Positions 1 through 12,508 of a stretch of DNA of 44,908 bases are shown here, piece after piece. Under the pieces are notes generated by a model. That model did no database searches and had not been told where the DNA came from. It saw nothing but the letters and a program-made list of their open reading frames with translations. The stretch comes from Desulfuromonadaceae bacterium (GTDB lineage: Bacteria; Desulfobacterota; Desulfuromonadia; Desulfuromonadales; JAAYDE01). The position numbers were made by a program, and so were the translations under genes. Each line of letters opens with the position of its first letter. Position 1 is the stretch's first letter. Location of the stretch: NCBI GenBank assembly GCA_012512925.1, contig JAAZDE010000140.1:1-44908 (forward strand). Direction: 5' to 3'.

Positions 1-128
1 TGAATGTCCCCTATCCCTCTCTGTCGCTCCGATTATGACAAAAAGCTTAACATGAAAAAAAAAATTATCACAAATAGAGGGTCCAAAAAAACCCGACCCA
101 TGAAAATATTTTATGAAATATTTTTATC

Positions 129-157
129 TTGTTTTTATTATCCAATTTAAATACTTT
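129..157 (+). promoter_or_regulatory. weak candidate promoter for the MepK-like gene
   Basis: TTGTTT at 129-134 and TACTTT at 152-157 are separated by 17 bases in an AT-rich tract ahead of the first gene. The spacing fits sigma-70, but both hexamers are poor matches and AT-rich DNA gives such hits by chance. The rest of bases 1-282 shows no gene that I can support. Confidence 0.25.
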
Positions 158-282
158 TACACAATTTAAACCTTCCGGGAAGGGGAGTAAGCAACAAAAA
201 ATTTGAGCCGAACAAATGGCATGTTCGCCGGAATAAGTTGTGCTCCATTGATTTTCCAAAAAGAATGGGAGGATTCCGGAAA

Positions 283-855
283 ATGGAATTGTTCGACGCG
301 GAAAAAATCTGCAGAAGAAATTTTTTAAAAATTTGCCTTTTCGGCGGCGCCGCCATGGCGCTTCCGGTCGATGCCCTGGCCAAGGCGGTCAAGAAAAAGA
401 CCTCCAGGGAAAAGATCTTAACCCTCTACAACCCCAATACCGGTGAATATTTAAAGGATATAGCCTTCTGGAAAAACGGTTCATATCTCACCCCCGAGAT
501 AAAAGAAATCAACCGGTTTTGCAGGGATTTTCGGAACGATGAGGTCACCTCCATCGATAAAAAACTTCTGGATATGCTTTACGATATCCACCAGAAGTTC
601 CCTTCGAAAAATTCGAAAATCATCCTCGTCTCGGCCTACCGTTCACCTGAAACCAACACCTTTCTGCGAAAAACCGGCCATAGGGTAGCCAAAAGAAGTT
701 ACCATATGGAAGGGAAGGCTTTCGACGTTCGTATCGAAGGGGTGAGCCTGGCCAATTTACGTAAAGTCGCCCTGCGATATGGCCGAGGAGGTGTGGGCTA
801 TTATCCCCGTTCAGGATTTGTTCACATCGACACCGGACCGGTAAGAAGCTGGTAA
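283..855 (+). CDS. MepK/YcbK-like (DUF882, peptidase M15 family) exported murein endopeptidase
   Basis: This 190-residue protein probably hydrolyses peptide cross-links in periplasmic peptidoglycan. The C-terminal half carries the LAS/M15 zinc-site pattern: His141 and Asp148 in SYHMEGKAFDVR, and His181 in FVHIDTGP, preceded by SAYRSPETN. E. coli MepK is the characterised relative and cuts 3-3 cross-links; the substrate here is inferred. The N terminus has a twin-arginine motif (RRNFLK, residues 11-16) followed by a short hydrophobic stretch, so Tat export is likely, as in E. coli YcbK. The ATG at 283 is chosen because GGGAGG (267-272) lies ten bases upstream; an ATG at 265 has no ribosome site. 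The gene is alone on its strand and ends about 200 bases before the candidate dif site. Confidence 0.85.
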   Translation: MELFDAEKICRRNFLKICLFGGAAMALPVDALAKAVKKKTSREKILTLYNPNTGEYLKDIAFWKNGSYLTPEIKEINRFCRDFRNDEVTSIDKKLLDMLYDIHQKFPSKNSKIILVSAYRSPETNTFLRKTGHRVAKRSYHMEGKAFDVRIEGVSLANLRKVALRYGRGGVGYYPRSGFVHIDTGPVRSW

Positions 856-1056
856 TTTCTCAGACAGATTAATTTCCAGCCGGCCATCAAGGCATTTTCC
901 TCAAATCAACTCGCAACCTTTCTTTTGTTCCCACTTCCCTTACCTGGTAAACCGGGGCAGGGGGTTCCTGGCGGCCCCGCCGCGATTCCGGCCTGACCTT
1001 CACCGGCCGGGCATACCTGCCAAGACAGGCAAAGCAAGTAATTCCAGCTATCCATA

Positions 1057-1084
1057 ATGTCGCATAATATATATTATGTAAACT
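1057..1084. other. candidate dif site (XerC/XerD recombination site)
   Basis: A 16-base perfect palindrome, CATAATATATATTATG (1063-1078), sits inside a 28-base segment that matches the E. coli dif sequence at 21 of 28 positions by my hand alignment. The XerC-side core CGCATAAT and the XerD-side TTATGTAAACT, close to the consensus TTATGTTAAAT, are separated by a 6-base centre. The match includes the two inward-facing arm cores that define dif sites in proteobacteria. The site lies 26 bases beyond the recG stop codon, in intergenic DNA. The gene to the left is on the plus strand and the 13 kb to the right is all on the minus strand, so transcription converges here, as expected at a replication terminus. 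I did not search for other copies. A Xer-using mobile element could carry a similar site, but no such element is visible. Confidence 0.72.
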
Positions 1085-1109
1085 TATGGCCCCAAATATA
1101 GGATGGCCA

Positions 1110-3278
1110 TCAGCCGATGGCAGCCAGCTCGAGTCTGGTTCCCCAGCGCCGCTGGAGCGTTCTTCGGGTCTTTTCCAATTCCGGTGAGGTGAAAAAATCT
1201 GAACGACCGGCGACCTGGAAAGCTTCCTCTCGGGCGATCGCCAGAATTTCCTGATGCTTTAGGATGCTGGCGACCCGAAAATCCACCAAACCATGCTGTC
1301 TGGTTCCCAGCAGTTCACCTGGACCCCGGATCTCCAGATCCGCTTCGGCGATGCGAAAGCCGTCCGCCGTCTCTTTCATGACCTGAAGACGCTTCCTGCC
1401 ATCGTCACTGATGGATCGGGACGCAATCAGGATACAAACGCTTTCCTGCCGGCCTCTGCCGACCCGTCCCCGCAATTGATGAAGCTGGGACAAGCCGAAA
1501 CGGTCGGCATTTTCAACCATCATCACCGTGGCATTGGGGATATCGATGCCAACCTCGATCACCGTGGTAGCCACCAGAATATCCAGATCGTGGTCCCTGA
1601 ACCGCTTCATGATGTCTTCTTTTTCCGCCGGCTTTAACCGGCCATGAAGCAGTCCAACCCTGAAAGTTGGAAAAATTTCATTTTTCAGAAGGATGAAATC
1701 CTTTTCCGCCGCTTGCAGCTCGGAATTCTGCGATTCTTCGATTAAGGGGTAGACGACAAAGGCCTGGCGACCCCCGGCCAGTTCTTCCCTCACCATGCGA
1801 TAAGCCGTCTCCCGATGTCCCACCGGGAATATCATGGTTTTGACCGGTTTTCTCCCCGGCGGCAATTCATCGATAATCGAAAGCGAGAGATCCCCATAGG
1901 CCGTCATGAACAGAGATCGAGGAATCGGCGTGGCGGTCATGACCAGCGTGTCCGGATGGGTTCCCTTGTTGCGCAAACCACCCCTCTGCAGCACTCCAAA
2001 GCGATGCTGTTCATCGATAACAACCAATCCCAATCGGGGAAAGTCAACCTCATCCTCCAGAATGGCATGGGTACCGACAAGCAGGTGGATTCGGCCGGCG
2101 GACAAGTCGCCCAGGATATTTTCTTTTTCCCTTTTAGCGATGGATCCGGTAAGGAGGGCCGCCTTCAGGCCCAGGTCGTCCAGATATCGGTGAAACTGCA
2201 GGAAATGCTGCTCGGCGAGGATTTCCGTCGGCGCCAGTACGGCCACCTGGAAATTGTTTTCGATGGCGATCAGGGCGGCCATCAGGGCGACTATGGTCTT
2301 GCCGCTGCCGACATCGCCCTGAAGGAGACGGTTCATCGGACTTGAAGCCATCATGTCCTGCTTGATTTCACCCAATACCCGCCGCTGGGCGGTCGTTAAA
2401 CGATAGGGTAATTTTTCCGCCAGAGGCTTTGTGTAAAGATGGGTAACCTGGAAGGCATTTCCCGGGATCTGGCTGATATCCCTTTTCTTCAAGGCCAAAC
2501 CCAGTTCCAGATAAAAAAATTCATCAAAAATGATACTTTTTCTGCCAGAAGAAATGTCCCCAGCCATTTCCGAAGATGAAATACTTTTTTGGAAGGTTTT
2601 GGGAAAATGGACCTCCAGAAAAGCCTCGGCCAAAGGAGGCAACTGAAGTCGCCGGAGGATTTCAACCGGAATGGTGCTGGAAACGGAAGAGGCATGCTTT
2701 TCAACCACTTTTTTCCAGATGCGGCGGGCCATTTTCTGGCTCAACCCTTCCGTCAGAGGATAGACCGGCAAAATCCCTCCCCAAAAATCGGAATCATTGC
2801 AACCGGATGAGGCATTATCACCCAGGGAATTGGTTTTACTGATTATTTCATATTCCGGATGTTCGATCTGGCGAACACCTCCAAAGAGTTTGATTTCTCC
2901 GAATATATGAAGGTGACAACCGACAGGAAATTCCTTTTCCATCCAGGGACGGCGGTAATGGAACCATTTCAGATCGACCTTGCCGCTGCCGTCACCCGCC
3001 AAAACGTGAAAGATCCTTTTCCGGGTGCGAGGATGGACATTCTCCCCCTTGGCCAGCACTTCCACCCGGAAAACGCCCCTTTCACCGGGAAGGGCGGAGG
3101 CAAGCGGACGGATGTTACGGCGATCCTCATATCTCAGGGGGAGAAAATAAAGGGCATCCTCCACAGTGCGGATGCCCAGCTTGGATAGTTTGAGAAGAAT
3201 TTGCGGCCCGACTCCAGGGATGGAGTCCATAGGAATGGAGGAAAGGTCAGGATTGAGGCCGGAAAGGGCTGCTGACAT
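1110..3278 (-). CDS. recG: ATP-dependent DNA helicase RecG
   Basis: RecG is a superfamily 2 helicase that remodels stalled replication forks and branched DNA (Holliday junctions, R- and D-loops). At 722 residues it is slightly longer than the E. coli protein (693). The N-terminal wedge/OB region is followed by helicase motifs that can be read directly: Walker A GDVGSGKT, DEQH box in VIDEQHRFGVLQR, motif III TATPIPRSL, and QLRGRVGRGR near the C terminus. The start at 3278 has a purine-rich ribosome site (GGGGAGGGGAG) directly upstream. It is the last gene of the pyrR-to-recG series and lies 77 bases after greA. A small hairpin GCCATC-GGCT-GATGGC spans its stop codon but lacks a T-run, so it is not a clear terminator. 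Confidence 0.97.
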   Translation of the reverse strand: MSAALSGLNPDLSSIPMDSIPGVGPQILLKLSKLGIRTVEDALYFLPLRYEDRRNIRPLASALPGERGVFRVEVLAKGENVHPRTRKRIFHVLAGDGSGKVDLKWFHYRRPWMEKEFPVGCHLHIFGEIKLFGGVRQIEHPEYEIISKTNSLGDNASSGCNDSDFWGGILPVYPLTEGLSQKMARRIWKKVVEKHASSVSSTIPVEILRRLQLPPLAEAFLEVHFPKTFQKSISSSEMAGDISSGRKSIIFDEFFYLELGLALKKRDISQIPGNAFQVTHLYTKPLAEKLPYRLTTAQRRVLGEIKQDMMASSPMNRLLQGDVGSGKTIVALMAALIAIENNFQVAVLAPTEILAEQHFLQFHRYLDDLGLKAALLTGSIAKREKENILGDLSAGRIHLLVGTHAILEDEVDFPRLGLVVIDEQHRFGVLQRGGLRNKGTHPDTLVMTATPIPRSLFMTAYGDLSLSIIDELPPGRKPVKTMIFPVGHRETAYRMVREELAGGRQAFVVYPLIEESQNSELQAAEKDFILLKNEIFPTFRVGLLHGRLKPAEKEDIMKRFRDHDLDILVATTVIEVGIDIPNATVMMVENADRFGLSQLHQLRGRVGRGRQESVCILIASRSISDDGRKRLQVMKETADGFRIAEADLEIRGPGELLGTRQHGLVDFRVASILKHQEILAIAREEAFQVAGRSDFFTSPELEKTRRTLQRRWGTRLELAAIG

Positions 3279-3355
3279 CTCCCCTCCCCTTCTTGAGGGA
3301 ACAACCGCTGCCGCCGGAACCGGTTGCGCAGTTCAGGCCTTGACGGACAATTCCG

Positions 3356-3835
3356 TTATTCATAGCAGATATTGATGATTTCGTAGATGCGGGTTCCCGA
3401 CGGAACCTCGATATGGACTTCGTCGTCAAGGAGATGGCCGATCAGGGCTCGTCCCACCGGAGAGGTCACGGAGATCTTTCCTTCTTTCAGGTCGGCTTCG
3501 TCCTCCCCGACCAGCTGATAGGTCACTTCATTGTCCATCTGGACATCAAACAGGGTGACCTTGGCGCCGAAAACCACCTTGTCCGAATTTTTGTATTCGG
3601 CAGGGTTGATGACCTGGGCACGGGATATTTTGGAGCTCAGTTCCTTGATTCGTCCTTCAACGAAACTCTGGTGGTCCTTGGCGGCCTCATATTCGGCATT
3701 TTCAGACAGGTCTCCATGGCCGCGCGCTTCGGCGATGGCCTGGACGGCGTTGGGGCGCTCCACCCGGAGAAATCTTTTCAGTTCTTCCTGGAGGCGTTGA
3801 TAGCCCTCCTGGGTCATGGGGATGAAATCATCCAT
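3356..3835 (-). CDS. greA: transcription elongation factor GreA
   Basis: GreA binds the secondary channel of RNA polymerase and stimulates cleavage of backtracked transcripts. The 159-residue length matches the family. The N-terminal coiled coil bears the tip motif GDLSENAEYEAAK, with acidic residues Asp42 and Glu45 that coordinate the catalytic magnesium. The C-terminal FKBP-like domain includes SVTSPVGRALIG. The ATG at 3835 is preceded by AGGAGAGGA (3841-3849) at five bases. It follows carB by 93 bases that contain a strong hairpin. Location between carB and recG suggests co-transcription, though its own promoter cannot be excluded. Confidence 0.96.
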   Translation of the reverse strand: MDDFIPMTQEGYQRLQEELKRFLRVERPNAVQAIAEARGHGDLSENAEYEAAKDHQSFVEGRIKELSSKISRAQVINPAEYKNSDKVVFGAKVTLFDVQMDNEVTYQLVGEDEADLKEGKISVTSPVGRALIGHLLDDEVHIEVPSGTRIYEIINICYE

Positions 3836-3860
3836 TTTTTTCCTCTCCTGAAAATGGATG

Positions 3861-3878
3861 GGGCGGGTTTCCCCGCCC
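3861..3878 (-). other. intercistronic hairpin with GAAA tetraloop between carB and greA
   Basis: In the transcript the arms GGGCGGG and CCCGCCC (seven GC pairs) enclose a GAAA tetraloop, a very stable GNRA-type hairpin. No T-run follows, so it is not a standard intrinsic terminator. It may protect or process the mRNA between the carB and greA portions. Function is inference only. Confidence 0.5.
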
Positions 3879-3928
3879 GGCGTTTATAAATGTGGATAAA
3901 AAAATATCCTGTCGCAACCTTGAGAGAT

Positions 3929-7192
<3,264 letters not shown>

Positions 7193-7223
7193 GGCTGATT
7201 TCCAGATGACCTTTCCGCGAAAG

Positions 7224-7250
7224 CAAAATAAAAGCGCCGGTATCAGCGCT
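7224..7250 (-). terminator. weak terminator-like hairpin between carA and carB
   Basis: In the transcript AGCGC and GCGCT form a five-base stem with an eight-base loop, followed by TTTTATTTT. The 5' arm overlaps the carA stop codon. The stem is short, so it would terminate only partially if at all. It could set the ratio of carA-carB read-through. Confidence 0.35.
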
Positions 7251-8367
7251 GTTTCTCTTTTTCCATCATGTCGACGAAACGCCCGAAAAGGTAGCGGGCG
7301 TCATGAGGGCCGGGCGAAGCCTCGGGGTGGTACTGCACCGAAAAAACGGGAAGGGTCTTATGGACCAAGCCTTCCAGAGTATTGTCATTGAGGTTGATAT
7401 GGGTCAGTATCGCTTCATCCGTGACGGAATCGCCCCGGACGGCGAAGCCGTGATTTTGGGAGGTGATCTCCACGCAGGGCCCCTCCCCTCTGCGAACCGG
7501 CTGATTGCCCCCGCGATGACCGAACTTGAGCTTGAAAGTTTGACCGCCAAGGGCCAGACCGATCAGCTGGTGCCCCAGGCAAATACCGAAGATCGGTTTT
7601 TTGCCGAGAAGTCGCCGGATGTTGTCCTGGGCATAAACAAGCGGCTCGGGGTCGCCAGGGCCGTTGCTGAGAAAAATGCCATCCGGTTTCATGGCCAGCA
7701 CCTCTTCGGGGGGAGTGGTGGCTGGGACCACAATCACCTCGCACCCCAGGGAAACCAGGTTGCGCAAAATGTTGCGTTTGATGCCGAAATCGTAGGCAAC
7801 GACCCGGTAACGGAACCCCCCGGTGGGGTTTTCATAGCCTCCGTCCAGATTCCACAAACCTTCCGTCCAGCGATAGGGTTCCTTGCAGGTGACTTCCCTG
7901 ACCAGGTCGCGGCCGACCAAATGGGGAGACCGGCGGGCTTTCTCGACAACGCGCGCGGGGTCGGGGTCGACGGTGGAAATGAATCCCGTTTGGGCTCCCC
8001 GGTTGCGGATATGGCGGACCAGGGCCCGCGTGTCCACATCCCAGATGCCGACGATGCCGCATCTTTTCAGATAATCGTCAAGGGTTTCACGGCTCCGCCA
8101 ATTGGAGGGGAATCGGCAGTATTCCTTGACGACAAAGCCGGCCAGGTGGGGATGCCGCGATTCCACGTCCTCGGGATTGGTGCCGCAGTTGCCGATCAGA
8201 GGATAGGTCATGGTGACGATCTCCCCCCGATAGGAAGGATCGGTGAGAATTTCCTGATAACCGGCCATACTGGTGTTGAAAACCACTTCGCCGCAGGATT
8301 CCCCTTCGGCCCCAAAGGACTTGCCGATAAAGTAACGGCCGTCTTCCAGCGCAAGAATTGCTTTCAT
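7243..8367 (-). CDS. carA: carbamoyl-phosphate synthase small (glutaminase) subunit
   Basis: CarA hydrolyses glutamine and channels ammonia to CarB. The class I glutamine amidotransferase domain in the C-terminal half shows the nucleophile elbow [10 protein letters not shown] and the His/Glu pair in [13 protein letters not shown]. The N-terminal CPSase_sm domain starts at [13 protein letters not shown] and includes [13 protein letters not shown]. The start at 8367 (374 residues) is preferred over an upstream in-frame extension because AGGAGA lies just before it and the extension would run into pyrC. The gap to pyrC is 28 bases. Confidence 0.97.
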   Translation of the reverse strand: MKAILALEDGRYFIGKSFGAEGESCGEVVFNTSMAGYQEILTDPSYRGEIVTMTYPLIGNCGTNPEDVESRHPHLAGFVVKEYCRFPSNWRSRETLDDYLKRCGIVGIWDVDTRALVRHIRNRGAQTGFISTVDPDPARVVEKARRSPHLVGRDLVREVTCKEPYRWTEGLWNLDGGYENPTGGFRYRVVAYDFGIKRNILRNLVSLGCEVIVVPATTPPEEVLAMKPDGIFLSNGPGDPEPLVYAQDNIRRLLGKKPIFGICLGHQLIGLALGGQTFKLKFGHRGGNQPVRRGEGPCVEITSQNHGFAVRGDSVTDEAILTHINLNDNTLEGLVHKTLPVFSVQYHPEASPGPHDARYLFGRFVDMMEKEKQR

Positions 8368-8395
8368 CTTCTCCTTTTGACTCTCATTGGTGAAA

Positions 8396-9670
8396 TCAGG
8401 TTCGGCAAAATACGGTTTTTCCCCCGACCAGGGTGCGGTGAACCACTCCCGGCAGTTCCCAGCCGGCAAAGGGGGTGTTGCGGCCTTTGGATAAAAAGCC
8501 CCGGGGATCGACCGTCCATTTCTCCTCCGGATCGAAAATGACGATGTCGGCCGCGGCCCCGTCTCGAAGGCTGCCTCCCGGAAGGGACAGAACCCGGGCC
8601 GGGCCGCAGGACAATTTGTCCACCGCTTCGGACAAGGTGAGGACCTTCTTCTCGACCAGTCTCAGGGTGAGAGACAGGGCGGTTTCCAGACCCACGATGC
8701 CATTGAGGGCCAGATTGAATTCGACGTTCTTTTCGTCCCGGTGGTGGGGAGCGTGGTCGGTGGCGATGACATCGATGGTGCCGTCCGCCAGGCCCCGCCA
8801 CAGGGCCTCGATGTCCTCCTGGAGGCGCAGGGGAGGAGACATCTTGGCGTTGGTGTCGTAGCCCCGCACCGCCTCCTCGCTCAGGGTGAGGTGATGGGGG
8901 GTCGCCTCGCAGGTAACCAGAACGCCTGCCATTTTGGCGCCGCGGATGATATCCACCGATCCCCTGGTGGAGATATGGCAGATGTGAAGCCGGGTTCCGG
9001 TCAGGGCGGCCAGCATGACGTCACGAAACACCGCCGCATCCTCCGCAACCCAGGGAATCCCCTTGAGCCCCAGGTCGGTAGCGACAAACCCCTCGTTCAT
9101 CACCCCTCCGGCGGTCAGGGTGGTATCCTCGGCATGACTCACCAGGGGAACCCCGAAGGGCTTCACGTATTCCAGCGCCCGCCGCATCAGATCACCGTCC
9201 GCAACCCATCGGCCATCGTCGGAGAAGGCGACGCAACCTGCGGCAGTCAGTTCCCCCATTTCGACGAGAGTCTCACCTTTCAGTCCTTTGGTAATCGCGC
9301 CGATGGGGTAGACCCGCACCAACCCGTCGCGCAGAGAGCGATTTTTGATGTATTCGGTGACCGCCAGGGTATCGTTGACCGGAGCCGTGTTGGGCATGCA
9401 GGCCACCGCGGTAAAACCGCCGGCTGCCGCCGCCCGGGTCCCGGAGGCGATGTCCTCCTTGTATTCCTGCCCGGGATCACGCAGATGGACATGGATGTCG
9501 ATAAGTCCTGGGGCGACCACCAGCCCTTCCGCATCGATCACCTCGGCATCGTCATCGGCGATCGACCCACCCTGCCTGGCGATAAAACCATCGACGATTA
9601 AAATGTCGAGAATTTCATCCCTTCCCCGCGACGGGTCGACCACCCTCCCCTTCCTGATTACTGTTTTCAT
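8396..9670 (-). CDS. pyrC: dihydroorotase, class I
   Basis: Third step of UMP synthesis: interconverts carbamoyl aspartate and dihydroorotate. The protein has 424 residues, the size of class I dihydroorotases rather than the shorter E. coli type. Metal-binding motif [16 protein letters not shown] and the later TDHAPH and HICHIST motifs are clear. The start at 9670 ([13 protein letters not shown]) fits the family, with AGGA upstream; a longer in-frame reading would overlap pyrB heavily. It begins 23 bases after the pyrB stop. An adjacent class I pyrC and pyrB may form a complex in some bacteria; nothing here proves it. Confidence 0.96.
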   Translation of the reverse strand: MKTVIRKGRVVDPSRGRDEILDILIVDGFIARQGGSIADDDAEVIDAEGLVVAPGLIDIHVHLRDPGQEYKEDIASGTRAAAAGGFTAVACMPNTAPVNDTLAVTEYIKNRSLRDGLVRVYPIGAITKGLKGETLVEMGELTAAGCVAFSDDGRWVADGDLMRRALEYVKPFGVPLVSHAEDTTLTAGGVMNEGFVATDLGLKGIPWVAEDAAVFRDVMLAALTGTRLHICHISTRGSVDIIRGAKMAGVLVTCEATPHHLTLSEEAVRGYDTNAKMSPPLRLQEDIEALWRGLADGTIDVIATDHAPHHRDEKNVEFNLALNGIVGLETALSLTLRLVEKKVLTLSEAVDKLSCGPARVLSLPGGSLRDGAAADIVIFDPEEKWTVDPRGFLSKGRNTPFAGWELPGVVHRTLVGGKTVFCRT

Positions 9671-9693
9671 GTCGTCCGTTCCTGTCTGACTTT

Positions 9694-10626
9694 TTATGGA
9701 TTGTCGGCAACCGGGCCACTGACCAGGTAAAGCAGGGCCATGCGCACGGCGACGCCGTTTTCGACCTGTTCCAGAATCACATTCTGGCCTCCGTCGGCCA
9801 CATCGGAACAAATTTCCACACCCCGGTTCATCGGCCCCGGGTGCATGACCAGGGCATCTTCCCTGGCCAGTTGCAGCTTGTCCCGGTTGAGGCCGTAAAA
9901 TCGGGCGTATTCCCGCAGGGAGGGAAGCAGAGAACGCCCCTGCCGCTCCAGCTGGATTCGCAGCATCATCACCACATCCGCCCCCGCCAGGGCCTCTTCC
10001 ATACTGGTGAAAACCTCGCATCCAAGCTTTTCGATGCCGGGAGGGATCATGGTCCCGGGACCGGCCAGACGAACCCTGGCCCCCATGGTGGTGAGGGCGA
10101 AAAGATTGGAGCGGGCGACACGGCTGTGGGTGATGTCGCCAATGATGGTCACGGTCAGACCCCTGATCCTTCCCCTGTGCTGACGCATGGTAAAGAGATC
10201 GAGGAGGGCCTGGCTGGGATGTTCATGGGCGCCGTCGCCGGCGTTGATGATGGAGCAGTCGAGCCGTCTGGCCAGATAGTCGGCGGCGCCTGATGCGGAA
10301 TGGCGGATGACGATGATGTCGGGACGCATCGCTTCGATGTTTCTGGCCGTGTCTTCCAGAGTCTCCCCCTTGACCACGGAGGAAGAGGAGGCGGAAATGT
10401 TGACGGCGTCGGCGGAAAGGCGTTTTTCGGCGATTTCAAAGGAGGTGCGGGTGCGGGTGGAGGCTTCGTAAAAAAGGTTCACCACCGTCTTGCCGCGCAG
10501 CGTCGGCACTTTCTTTATGTCGCGGGTGTTGATCTCCTTGAAACTCTCGGCCGTGTCCAGGATCATGGTGATGTCCTGAGCGGAAAGCTGCCGGGTGCCA
10601 AGAATATGCTTGTGCAAAAAGGTCAT
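9694..10626 (-). CDS. pyrB: aspartate carbamoyltransferase catalytic subunit
   Basis: PyrB condenses carbamoyl phosphate with aspartate. The 310-residue protein has the carbamoyl-phosphate binding motif [13 protein letters not shown] and the HPSQALLDL motif. Aspartate-binding and C-terminal [11 protein letters not shown] sequences are also present. No pyrI regulatory subunit lies nearby, so feedback control at this enzyme is probably absent and PyrR attenuation is the visible control. The gene begins 19 bases after the pyrR stop codon and is followed closely by pyrC. Confidence 0.97.
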   Translation of the reverse strand: MTFLHKHILGTRQLSAQDITMILDTAESFKEINTRDIKKVPTLRGKTVVNLFYEASTRTRTSFEIAEKRLSADAVNISASSSSVVKGETLEDTARNIEAMRPDIIVIRHSASGAADYLARRLDCSIINAGDGAHEHPSQALLDLFTMRQHRGRIRGLTVTIIGDITHSRVARSNLFALTTMGARVRLAGPGTMIPPGIEKLGCEVFTSMEEALAGADVVMMLRIQLERQGRSLLPSLREYARFYGLNRDKLQLAREDALVMHPGPMNRGVEICSDVADGGQNVILEQVENGVAVRMALLYLVSGPVADNP

Positions 10627-10645
10627 GGCAGATTTTCCTTTCCCT

Positions 10646-11188
<543 letters not shown>

Positions 11189-11233
11189 TCACTTCTTTCG
11201 TTGTGAATAAAAGGATATTTCTGGATCCAGGCC

Positions 11234-11267
11234 AAAAAAAAACCTTTCCGCTAAAAAACGGAAAGGT
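11234..11267 (-). terminator. pyr leader intrinsic terminator (attenuator)
   Basis: In the transcript ACCTTTCCG and CGGAAAGGT form a perfect nine-pair stem with an eight-base loop, followed directly by nine T. It stands between the promoter and pyrR, the position expected of an attenuator. Confidence 0.92.
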
Positions 11268-11307
11268 CGCAATGGTTCCGGAATGTCTTTGTTGCTGGGG
11301 GCCTGCC

Positions 11308-11342
11308 ACCTTTGCTAACCTCTCGGGATTAACTTAAAAGGG
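11308..11342 (-). promoter_or_regulatory. PyrR-binding anti-antiterminator element
   Basis: The box AATCCCGAGAGGTT (11317-11330, minus strand) fits the published PyrR loop consensus ARUCCNGNGAGGYU at all 14 positions. It is flanked in the RNA by CCCTTT (11342-11337) and AAAGG (11313-11309), which can pair and present the box in a hairpin. The same AAAGGT (11313-11308), continued as gGC, can pair with GCgACCTTT, the 5' arm of the downstream terminator, which gives the competing antiterminator. All three states of a PyrR switch can thus be drawn. Pairings are by eye; no folding energies were computed. Confidence 0.88.
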
Positions 11343-11365
11343 ACATCGAGTTTCTTGTCTGAAAA

Positions 11366-11394
11366 ACTATAGCAGGGCGTCACCGAGGGATCAA
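11366..11394 (-). promoter_or_regulatory. pyr operon promoter
   Basis: On the minus strand TTGATC (11394-11389) and TATAGT (11371-11366) are separated by exactly 17 bases. Transcription would start near 11359, giving a leader of about 175 bases before pyrR that contains the PyrR element and terminator. Confidence 0.75.
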
Positions 11395-11413
11395 CAACAA
11401 ATTTTTTTCACCT

Positions 11414-12505
11414 TCAGTAAATGGGGCGTCCGATCCGCTCCCAGCGGGGGTGGCCTTTTTCTTGATCCCAGGACCAGTATTTCACCAGCGCCCGTCCCCT
11501 GATCTTGGTGTGATCGACAAAACCCCAGAAGCGGCTGTCAAAGGATCGGTCGCGGTTGTCCCCCAGAGTGAAATATTTCCCCGGGGGCACCCGGGTAGCC
11601 CGCATAAAATCCCGTACTGACACCTCGGGTGGCAGAACATCTTTTTCCTTATGGATCTCCTGCGGGAAAATCAGCGGTTGGCCGTTGACGTAGATCTTTT
11701 TGTTGCGAATCTCCACTACATCCCCAGGAATGCCGATGATCCTTTTGATAAAATCGCGGCGCTTGAGATAGGGTTCGTCAGCATCCTGGGGAAATTCGAA
11801 AACGATGACATCCCCCCGGTCCGGCTCACTGATCCGTAAAATTTCCCGGTCGAGAACCGGTATCCGGGTGCCATAGATAAATTTGTTGACCAGCAGATGG
11901 TCTCCTACCAGCAATGTATCTTCCATCGACCCGGAAGGGATCTTGAATGCCTGGACAAAGTAGATGCGAATGAAAACCGCCAGCACCAAAGCCACGAAGA
12001 GGGCTTCGAAAAGCTCAAAACGTTTGTTGGCCTGTCGGAAAAGTTGACGATCGGGGTTGAAGGTTCCTTTGCTGATCCTTTTCTCCAGGGTTGAGGAAAG
12101 AAAGATCACCAACAGGTCGCCGGGGACACCCGAGGTCAGAGCGAGGAGAAGAAAGCCAAGTAGATATCTTCCCATAACCTGGTCGGAAGTAAAATGAAAG
12201 TTGAAGATGGCATCGGTACAGAAAAAAGCCAGAACGGAATGAACCAGCAAACAGATCAGGGCGGTTATTTTGGCCGTGCGGACATGTTTGAGGTTTTCTT
12301 TCTGGAGGATGAGATAGGACAAGGTCAAAAAAAAGGCCGAGGAGATCAGGAGCGCCGTCAGTAAAATGATTCCCAGGGTGCCGGGGACGGTGTAAAACGG
12401 AAAAAGGACCCAGAATGTGCCCTGAAAAAGGCAGATCAGCCCCAAAAGGCGCATTTTCAGATAATCGTTCGACTGGAGGTCGGATTTGCCGGAACCTTGT
12501 CCCAT
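11414..12505 (-). CDS. lepB: signal peptidase I with an extra N-terminal membrane domain
   Basis: LepB removes signal peptides from exported proteins at the outer face of the inner membrane. The catalytic core occupies about residues 165-363: a membrane anchor, the box with Ser193 in IPSGSMEDTL, the general base Lys254 in FIKRIIGIPGD, and GDNRDRSFDSRFWGF. Ahead of it lie about 160 residues with four or so hydrophobic segments (roughly 18-40, 43-67, 78-96 and 113-138), which ordinary LepB proteins of about 220 residues lack. The ATG at 12505 follows the lepA stop by three bases, and no better start lies between the extension and the core, so the extension is probably translated. Pairing with lepA is the common arrangement. 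Confidence 0.93.
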   Translation of the reverse strand: MGQGSGKSDLQSNDYLKMRLLGLICLFQGTFWVLFPFYTVPGTLGIILLTALLISSAFFLTLSYLILQKENLKHVRTAKITALICLLVHSVLAFFCTDAIFNFHFTSDQVMGRYLLGFLLLALTSGVPGDLLVIFLSSTLEKRISKGTFNPDRQLFRQANKRFELFEALFVALVLAVFIRIYFVQAFKIPSGSMEDTLLVGDHLLVNKFIYGTRIPVLDREILRISEPDRGDVIVFEFPQDADEPYLKRRDFIKRIIGIPGDVVEIRNKKIYVNGQPLIFPQEIHKEKDVLPPEVSVRDFMRATRVPPGKYFTLGDNRDRSFDSRFWGFVDHTKIRGRALVKYWSWDQEKGHPRWERIGRPIY

Positions 12506-12508
12506 TTG

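Noticed and set aside
1-40. Left edge TGTCCCCTATCC resembles ends of REP-type transposase elements
   Set aside because: Only a few bases are at the edge; no transposase, partner repeat or target duplication is visible.
1105-1125. Hairpin over the recG stop codon as operon terminator
   Set aside because: Six-pair stem GCCATC/GATGGC but no T-run follows; too weak to call.
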